A stretch of 12,230 nt of DNA from Deltaproteobacteria bacterium (GTDB taxonomy: Bacteria; Desulfobacterota; Syntrophobacteria; BM002): positions 1-12,230 of the forward strand of contig JAGFXI010000030.1 of the NCBI GenBank assembly GCA_017861095.1, read 5' to 3'. The stretch's first letter is position 1, and the number at the start of each line of letters is the position of its first letter. The notes beneath the pieces are model-generated. The model ran no database searches. It saw only the letters and a program-made list of their open reading frames with translations, and was not told where the DNA came from. Below, one piece after another: positions 7,258 through 12,230 of this stretch. The position numbers and the translations under genes are program-made.

Positions 7258-7902
7258 CTAATGTCGCAGCCGATTGAGGACGTGGAAGAGGCGCCAGAGT
7301 GCGGTGAGATTGGTTCCCACGGCAAGGAGGATGAGCACCAGAGTCAGCACGGCGTCCTTGCCGAGGAGCGGAGCCTCGCTGGCGCGAGCGGTGAGATTGA
7401 CGAGAGAGTTCACCATGCCTGCCACCCCGATGGAGATGATCCGTTCTCCACGCTGCAGCAGTCCCACCATGCAGGAGACGTTGAGGCCCTCTGCACGAGC
7501 CCTGGTGTAGCTCACCATGAGTGAACCGAAGAGGACAAAGAACATGGTAAGGGTAATCAGGAGCGTGGCACTCCCTTGCCTCTCGAAGTAAGCCCAGATT
7601 CCTACGTAGATGCAGAGCTCGGCGTAGCGATCCAAAATGGAGTCCAAGAAGGCGCCCCGCTTTCTCGCCTGCTGCATCTCCCGGGCGAGCGCTCCGTCGA
7701 GGGTGTCCAGCAGGCCGCTCAGGAGGGTGAGGGCGCCGCCCCAAAAGGGGCTGAACACAAACCAAACCCCCGCCGCAAGGCCGGAAACCATGGCAATGAT
7801 GCTCACATGGTTAGGCTTCAAATGGAGGAAGACGCAACACGGGACCATGTATCTACCCAGAAGACGATAGTATGCTGTCTCGAGCGCGCCACCCTTCAAC
7901 AT
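7258..7902 (-). CDS. CDP-alcohol phosphatidyltransferase family protein
   Basis: The 214-residue integral membrane enzyme has an exact family signature D(x2)DG(x2)AR(x8)G(x3)D(x3)D at residues 66-91 (DTLDGALAR, RGAFLDSILD). The aspartates bind the metal ions used to swap CMP from a CDP-linked lipid for an alcohol or alcohol phosphate. About six hydrophobic helices surround it, and the upstream KPNHVSIIAMVSGLAAG stretch is typical of the family. Length fits. The alcohol substrate (glycerol-3-phosphate, inositol phosphate, serine or other) cannot be assigned; no phospholipid gene lies beside it. The ATG at 7902 is chosen over the longer frame to 7983, because the extra 27 residues are polar and arginine-rich, and a GGTGAAGAG stretch precedes this ATG. 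A small palindrome, CGTTCC-TCG-GGAACG (7924-7938), lies just upstream. Confidence 0.87.
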   Translation of the reverse strand: MLKGGALETAYYRLLGRYMVPCCVFLHLKPNHVSIIAMVSGLAAGVWFVFSPFWGGALTLLSGLLDTLDGALAREMQQARKRGAFLDSILDRYAELCIYVGIWAYFERQGSATLLITLTMFFVLFGSLMVSYTRARAEGLNVSCMVGLLQRGERIISIGVAGMVNSLVNLTARASEAPLLGKDAVLTLVLILLAVGTNLTALWRLFHVLNRLRH

Positions 7903-8223
7903 CTCTTCACCATACTCCTGCCGCGTTCCTCGGGAACGGGACCGAAACTCGCCTCTCTCGCCCCAGCCCTTCCTGTGCAGCATCCATCCGACTTCTCTTT
8001 ACGGAGTTGCCATCGTTCGGAGCTAAAGCTACCGAGCCAGGCGACGCTCGGATTCCGTTGCATGCTGCAGCGACCGCGGTCTGCGTCTTCGCAGAACCTG
8101 CATCCGGGATCGCCGTGCGGGGAGGCTAGGCTCTGAGAGGGGAGGAGATCCCTCAAGGCACATCATGTGTTCGTATGTTGCCTTCATACTAACAAAATCC
8201 TGGAGATTGTCGAGTGGATTCTT

Positions 8224-8252
8224 TTGACAACGGGAGCGGCTTTCGTTATGCT
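8224..8252 (+). promoter_or_regulatory. sigma70-type promoter of fdhD
   Basis: A perfect -35 TTGACA (8224-8229), a 17-base spacer and -10 TATGCT (8247-8252, 4 of 6 consensus) predict a transcript start near 8259, giving a 34-nt leader to the ATG at 8293. It sits inside the longer open frame from 8167 and therefore argues against starts upstream of 8259. The spacer holds GGGAGCGGCTTTC, which matches half of the REP-like repeat. The rest of the 390-bp divergent gap (7903-8292) shows no other clear feature. Confidence 0.6.
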
Positions 8253-8292
8253 CCTTTTGTCCGAAGAGCCGAAAGAGAATTCCGAGTCGACC

Positions 8293-9123
8293 ATGTTTCT
8301 TCATGACACAACCGTAATCCCGAAAGCTCCTTCCGAGATAGACAGTCTTTGCGAAATCGTCCAAGTATCGCAGATTACCAAGAGTGGGAGGAAAAGCTCA
8401 CCGGTCGCCGTGGTGCGGGAGATACCTCTCACCATATTCCTGAACGACCACGAGATCGTCACCCTGCTCTGTACCGGAGCCCATGTCGAGAGCCTGGCCG
8501 TAGGTTTCCTAACCTCGGAGGGGCTCCTCCGGGACCGGGGACGGCTCGGAGGTGTGGAGGTTGATCACAGTCGCCATATCGTTCGGGTCTCGTCTTCGGA
8601 GGATGCCGCGTTTGCCGAGCGGCTCCTGGGGAGACGGATCATCACCTCCGGCTGCGGTAAGGGAACCATCTTCTACCATGTCCTCGACTCCCTGCAGAGT
8701 CGGCCCGTGGAGCACCACGTTCCCCTCCGAGCTGACCAAGTGCGCCACCTCATGGGAGAGCTCAACCGCCGGTCCGAGCTCTACCGGCGCTCCCGGGGCG
8801 TACACAACTGCGCCCTCGCTTTGCCCGAGAAGATCGTCCTCTTTCGCGCCGACATCGGCCGTCACAATGCTGTGGACATGATCATCGGGGAGTGCTTCCT
8901 TGCGGGGCTCTCCACCCAGGACAAGGTCCTCCTCACCACCGGGAGGATCACCTCGGAGATCCTCATCAAGTGTGCCAAGGGGGGTATTCCCGCCCTCATC
9001 TCGCGCTCCGCCGCCACCAGCCTGGCACTCCAGCTCGCCCGCGACCTCAAGATGACCGTCATCGGCTATGTCCGCGGTGGCAACATGGTTGTGTACGCCG
9101 GTGGCGAACATATCGAACCATGA
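8293..9123 (+). CDS. fdhD: FdhD, formate dehydrogenase sulfurtransferase
   Basis: The 276-residue cytoplasmic protein takes persulfide sulfur from a cysteine desulfurase and places it on the molybdenum/tungsten cofactor of formate dehydrogenase, which is inactive without it. Family motifs are present: REIPLTIFLND (43-53), AVGFLTSEGLL (69-79), TSGCGKGT with the catalytic Cys121 (118-125), RADIGRHNAVD (185-195), TTGRITSEILIKCAKGGIP (215-233) and IGYVRGGNMVVYAG (257-270). E. coli FdhD has CxxC at the active site; here the second position is not Cys (CGKG). An open frame extends upstream to 8167, but the extra 42 residues are hydrophobic and not family-like, and the promoter at 8224-8252 lies within it. 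The stop overlaps the start of the cysteine desulfurase by ATGA, implying translational coupling. No formate dehydrogenase subunit gene is in view. Confidence 0.93.
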   Translation: MFLHDTTVIPKAPSEIDSLCEIVQVSQITKSGRKSSPVAVVREIPLTIFLNDHEIVTLLCTGAHVESLAVGFLTSEGLLRDRGRLGGVEVDHSRHIVRVSSSEDAAFAERLLGRRIITSGCGKGTIFYHVLDSLQSRPVEHHVPLRADQVRHLMGELNRRSELYRRSRGVHNCALALPEKIVLFRADIGRHNAVDMIIGECFLAGLSTQDKVLLTTGRITSEILIKCAKGGIPALISRSAATSLALQLARDLKMTVIGYVRGGNMVVYAGGEHIEP

Positions 9124-10265
9124 TCTATCTCGATAACGCCGCCACCTCCTTTCCGAAGCCGGAACGGGTCATCGCCGCCATCTCCCGCTACTGCCGCGAG
9201 ATCGGCGCCAATCCCGGTCGTGCCTCCCACCGGCTGGCGCGGGAGGCGAGCGCGGTGGTGGCGCGAACCCGGCGCCTCCTTGCCCACCTTCTCGGCGGGG
9301 TCGATCCCTCCCGGATCATCTTCACCCCAAGCACGACGGTGGCCCTGAACCTCGCCTTGAAGGGCCTCCTCCACGCCGGAGACCACGTACTCACATCCAG
9401 CATGGAGCACAACTCCGTGCTCCGCCCGCTGCATCACCTGGAACGGCTGGGGATCACTCACACCCGCATTCCGTGCAGCCCGGAAGGGCTCCTCGATCCA
9501 GCGGACGTCCGTCGCCACCTTCGCCCGGAAACCCGCCTGATCGCCCTCGTCCACGCCTCGAATGTCACCGGCGGCCTTATGCCCCTCGCCGAGGTAGGAG
9601 CCCTCGCCCGGGAGCTTGGGCTCTTACTTCTCGTGGACGGCGCGCAAACCGTCGGCGCTCTCCCTCTCGAGCCCGAGCGGCTCTCCATCGACCTTCTGGC
9701 GGGCCCCGGCCACAAGAGTCTCCTCGGCCCCATGGGCACGGGGTTTCTCTATGTGAGGCCGGGCCTTGACTTGGAGACCCTCTGGGAGGGTGGCACCGGC
9801 AGCCACTCCGAGTCAACGGCGCAGCCGGGGAGCTGGCCTGACCGCTTCGAGAGCGGCACCCTGAACGCACCCGGTCTGGCCGGTCTGGCCGAGGGAATCG
9901 CCGAGGTTCAGGAGCGCGGCGTGGACGCCATCGCCGCGCACAAGACCCGGATCATGGAGAGGCTGTACCAAGAGTTGGGGCTCCTGCCCGGGGTTGCCTT
10001 ATACGGCCCCGCCCGTCGACAGGAGTGCGTCGGCACTCTCTCCTTCAATGTCACAGGCCTCGCCAGCAACGAGGTGGCCCACATTCTCGATACCGCTTAC
10101 GGGATTGCGGTCCGGCCTGGACTCCACTGCGCCCCGGCAGCCCACCAGACCATCGGAAGCTTTCCCAAGGGAACGGTGCGCGTCAGCGTCGGGCCTTATA
10201 CGACGGAAGACGAGATCCTGGCTCTCATCACCGCGGTGGAGCAGATCCTCCGCTATCGCCGGTGA
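9120..10265 (+). CDS. class V aminotransferase, cysteine desulfurase family protein
   Basis: The 381-residue PLP enzyme resembles the short cysteine desulfurase-like group rather than classic IscS/NifS. The N-terminus MIYLDNAATSFPKPERV is diagnostic. PLP and active-site residues are visible: SSMEHNSVLRP with His97, VDGAQ with Asp173 and Gln176, and GPGHKSLLGP with Schiff-base Lys199. The catalytic Cys337 sits in RPGLHCAPAAH. It removes sulfur (or possibly selenium) from cysteine as an enzyme-bound persulfide, releasing alanine. The ATG at 9120 overlaps the fdhD stop; an open frame reaching back to 8892 inside fdhD is an artefact, because homology begins at this Met. Its coupling to fdhD suggests it is the dedicated sulfur donor for formate dehydrogenase maturation. 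Selenium chemistry is an alternative for this subgroup, but no selenium genes are nearby. Confidence 0.92.
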   Translation: MIYLDNAATSFPKPERVIAAISRYCREIGANPGRASHRLAREASAVVARTRRLLAHLLGGVDPSRIIFTPSTTVALNLALKGLLHAGDHVLTSSMEHNSVLRPLHHLERLGITHTRIPCSPEGLLDPADVRRHLRPETRLIALVHASNVTGGLMPLAEVGALARELGLLLLVDGAQTVGALPLEPERLSIDLLAGPGHKSLLGPMGTGFLYVRPGLDLETLWEGGTGSHSESTAQPGSWPDRFESGTLNAPGLAGLAEGIAEVQERGVDAIAAHKTRIMERLYQELGLLPGVALYGPARRQECVGTLSFNVTGLASNEVAHILDTAYGIAVRPGLHCAPAAHQTIGSFPKGTVRVSVGPYTTEDEILALITAVEQILRYRR

Positions 10266-10293
10266 CCGTTAGAAACAGCCATTAGGCGCCTGG

Positions 10294-10327
10294 GGGAGCA
10301 GGGAGAGAGAAAGATATGACTGCTCCC
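10294..10327 (+). promoter_or_regulatory. 8-bp inverted repeat before the VTT gene
   Basis: GGGAGCAG (10294-10301) and CTGCTCCC (10320-10327) are perfect complements around an 18-base purine-rich loop, in the 105-bp gap between the desulfurase and the VTT gene. There is no T run, so it is not a standard terminator. It could be an operator or an mRNA structure that controls the next gene. Confidence 0.4.
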
Positions 10328-10370
10328 ATTCTCAGAGGACGACGTGTACAAGGAAACGTAGGTTCTTTGC

Positions 10371-11045
10371 ATGAATAATCGATCTATCCTAAGACTTGTT
10401 GTCGGTATTCTCTTTATCGCTGTGCTAACATATTTCATCATGCATTATAATTTACATGTAATCTTCATAAAAAAGGAGAAATTGGCCAATTTCATTAAGT
10501 CTTTCCATCCATATGATGAATTTGTTTTCATCTTATTTCAGATTCTCCAGGTCGTATTCGCGCCGATACCCGGCGAAGTAACCGGCCTCATCGGGGGATA
10601 TCTTTATGGCCCCGTCCTAGGGACGATTTACTCGACCGTCGGTCTTACCTTCGGCTCGTGGCTAGCCTTTATGCTCGCGAGGTTCTTGGGCTTGCCCTTT
10701 GTGGAAAAGGCTGTCAATCCCGAGATACTGAAGAAATACGATTACGTCATGGAACACCAGGGCGCAATCGTCTCCTTCATCCTCTTTCTCATACCGGGCT
10801 TTCCCAAGGACTACCTCTGCTATATCATGGGTTTGAGTCATATGAAGCTGTGGACCTTTCTTATCATCTCGACGGTCGGAAGGCTATTTGGGACCATGTT
10901 ACTGTCGATGAGTGGCAGTTATGTCCGCAGTAATCATTACGTTGGCCTGTTGGTCTTGCTTGGCGCTGGGGGTGTTTTCGTATTAGTTGCTTACTTGTAT
11001 CGTGAACGATGGATAGACATGTTACGGAGAAAAGAAAGGCCGTAG
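10371..11045 (+). CDS. TVP38/TMEM64 (VTT/DedA-like) family membrane protein
   Basis: The 224-residue inner-membrane protein belongs to the VTT-domain (SNARE-associated/DedA-like) family. Known or proposed members move or scramble lipids or support envelope homeostasis; the substrate here is unknown. Family features are FAPIPGEVTGLIGGYLYG (about 63-80), GTIYSTVGLTFGSWLAFMLA with the following RFLG, and the second half-motif LIPGFPKDYLCYIMGLS. Helices are visible at about 8-24, 50-80, 83-105, 132-150, 160-180 and 190-208. The ATG is preceded only by weak ribosome sites (AAGGA 15 bases away, TAGG 8 bases away). The gene is strikingly AT-rich at its 5' end: 58 G/C of 180 bases in 10381-10560 by my count, against roughly twice that fraction in neighbours. 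Recent transfer is possible. It converges with moeA across only 19 bp. Confidence 0.9.
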   Translation: MNNRSILRLVVGILFIAVLTYFIMHYNLHVIFIKKEKLANFIKSFHPYDEFVFILFQILQVVFAPIPGEVTGLIGGYLYGPVLGTIYSTVGLTFGSWLAFMLARFLGLPFVEKAVNPEILKKYDYVMEHQGAIVSFILFLIPGFPKDYLCYIMGLSHMKLWTFLIISTVGRLFGTMLLSMSGSYVRSNHYVGLLVLLGAGGVFVLVAYLYRERWIDMLRRKERP

Positions 11046-11064
11046 CCCCCATTGTGCACCCAAG

Positions 11065-12230
11065 TTACCGTCTTCGGTCTGGGGCCGCGAAATAGCGAAG
11101 GGCCTCGAGCCCGAAATTCAGGGGTTGGATCCGGACCCGTTCCCCAGCCTCCACCTGCTCCCTGCCCGGTGGGATGACCACCAGGCTGTTGGCGGCGAGC
11201 ATCTGGGCCATGAGGCCGCCCGCCTCCGCCCCCACGAGGGAGACCTCGGGACCCTCGCCACCTAGGAGGAGTCGGGAATGGATGAAGGAGGTGAGATCGG
11301 CCTGCACCCGGACTGGTTGCGTCAGTCTTGCTGCAACCTCCGGCGAGTAGACCTGCGGAAGGCCGAGCATCGCGAGAAGCGCCGGCCTAACCAGCTGGAG
11401 AAAGGCGATGTGGGCCGCCGGCGTCCTTCCGGGAAGACCGAAGACGAGGGCTTGTCCCACCCTGGCGGCGAGGGCCTGCTTCCCCGGACTCATGGCCACC
11501 CCGCGAAACAAGAGCTCGCCGCCCAGCTCGGCGACCGCCGCTGCAACTAGATCCCGGTCGCCCCTCCCGGTACCGCCCGTGGTAACGACAACCTCCGCCT
11601 TAAGGCTCCGGCGTAGCGCCGCATCGAGAAGGTCCCTCCGGTCCTTTACAGCTTCAAGAGCTTCAGCCTCGCCGCCCGCAGCGCGGACGAGATGAAGGAG
11701 AAGCTGCAGGTTGCTAGGGAAAACAGTGTGGGGAGTTCCTGGCTCCCGCGCCGCCACGAGTTCATCTCCCGTGGCTAGGGCCGACACGCGAGGCCGACGA
11801 CGAACCCGGATTTCAGAGTAACCGAGGTCGGCGAGGACGGTGAGCTCCAAAGCCCCGAGCACGAGGCCGGGACTCACGAGGGACTGGCCCTCACGTGCGT
11901 CCGACCCGGCGGGGATCACGTAGTCCCCGGATCTCAGCGCCAGGTGCAGCCGGATGCCGTCAGGAACCGTCTCCACCATCTCCTGGGGTACGACAGCATC
12001 GGCTCCCGCGGGAAGAGGTCCGCCGGTCAGGATCCGGATCGTCTCGCCCCGGCTGATCCTCGCTGCACTCGCCGCCCCGGGGCCTGCGAGCCCCGTGACC
12101 TTCAAGGAGATACCCCGGGGTGAAGGCTGAGCGAGATCTTCACTCCGCACCGCGTACCCATCCATGGCCGACCGGGGGAAGGGCGGATAGTCGCGGCGGG
12201 CGCGCACCTCCTCGGCGAGGACCCTCCCGC
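11065..12230 (-). CDS. moeA: molybdopterin molybdenumtransferase MoeA, 5' end outside window
   Basis: The visible 387 residues cover nearly all of MoeA, which inserts molybdate into adenylated molybdopterin in the cytoplasm. Reading begins in GRVLAEEVRARRDYPPFPRS, about 30 residues after a normal start, so the first codons lie beyond the right edge. A GTG at 12207 only looks like a start. Conserved blocks are PPFPRSAMDGYAVR, ILTGGPLPAGADAVVPQE, ALATGDELV and VFPSNLQLL. Two signature loops are altered: the usual TTGGVSxG reads TTGGTGRGDRDL (11548-11583), and the usual LPGNPVS reads LPGRTPAA (11413-11436). The C-terminal domain (VIPPGREQVEAGERVRIQPL) is intact. It may handle tungsten or a specialised cofactor, or simply be a divergent but active form. 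It is on the opposite strand from the fdhD pair, which shares its cofactor pathway. Confidence 0.9.
   Translation of the reverse strand, partial: GRVLAEEVRARRDYPPFPRSAMDGYAVRSEDLAQPSPRGISLKVTGLAGPGAASAARISRGETIRILTGGPLPAGADAVVPQEMVETVPDGIRLHLALRSGDYVIPAGSDAREGQSLVSPGLVLGALELTVLADLGYSEIRVRRRPRVSALATGDELVAAREPGTPHTVFPSNLQLLLHLVRAAGGEAEALEAVKDRRDLLDAALRRSLKAEVVVTTGGTGRGDRDLVAAAVAELGGELLFRGVAMSPGKQALAARVGQALVFGLPGRTPAAHIAFLQLVRPALLAMLGLPQVYSPEVAARLTQPVRVQADLTSFIHSRLLLGGEGPEVSLVGAEAGGLMAQMLAANSLVVIPPGREQVEAGERVRIQPLNFGLEALRYFAAPDRRR

Noticed and set aside
7984..8223. Molybdenum-cofactor riboswitch upstream of fdhD
   Set aside because: I could not recognise the conserved core of that riboswitch, and the predicted leader from 8259 is only 34 nt.
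8167..8292. Membrane-anchored N-terminus for FdhD
   Set aside because: The hydrophobic stretch is outside the family pattern, and a good promoter (8224-8252) lies within it, so it is probably untranslated.
8892..9119. N-terminal extension of the cysteine desulfurase frame inside fdhD
   Set aside because: The extension overlaps conserved fdhD sequence in another frame, and the enzyme's family N-terminus begins exactly at the ATG at 9120.

Overview
This is a GC-rich bacterial chromosomal window with compact housekeeping-type genes. There are no transposases, phage genes, tRNAs, rRNAs or CRISPR arrays. The gene mix resembles environmental bacteria such as NC10/Methylomirabilota, Deltaproteobacteria or Nitrospirota: a TauE/SafE exporter with a small membrane partner, a large GGDEF/ATPase/HEAT protein, and formate dehydrogenase sulfuration genes. 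The lineage guess is weak and rests only on gene content and composition.

Left part (1-2043). A minus-strand operon reads off the left edge. It has a near-consensus promoter at 964-992, a structured leader of about 230 nt, a 97-residue secreted or anchored small protein, and a TauE/SafE-type permease that is cut by the window. A plus-strand gene for a YkgJ-type cysteine-cluster protein runs away from it.

Signalling part (2044-6899). A PilZ-domain protein (minus) stands head to head with a 1429-residue protein (plus). The large protein joins a diguanylate-cyclase-like GGDEF domain, a STAND-type ATPase, two copies of a domain I do not recognise by name, and HEAT-like repeats. The pair looks like a local cyclic-di-GMP module.

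Middle spacer (6900-7257). It is non-coding and carries two REP-like palindromic repeats. A minus-strand CDP-alcohol phosphatidyltransferase follows.

Molybdoenzyme part (8224-12230). A sigma70-type promoter drives fdhD. Its stop overlaps the start of a class V cysteine desulfurase by ATGA. The desulfurase can supply persulfide sulfur and FdhD can pass it to the molybdenum cofactor of formate dehydrogenase. An AT-rich gene for a TVP38/TMEM64 (VTT) membrane protein lies between this pair and a convergent moeA with altered signature motifs, which runs off the right edge. No formate dehydrogenase structural gene is in the window.

I see no clearly new multi-gene defence or mobile system. The best candidates for something undescribed are the GGDEF-STAND-HEAT protein with its duplicated domain, the small TauE/SafE partner with its structured leader, and the two-gene sulfur relay.
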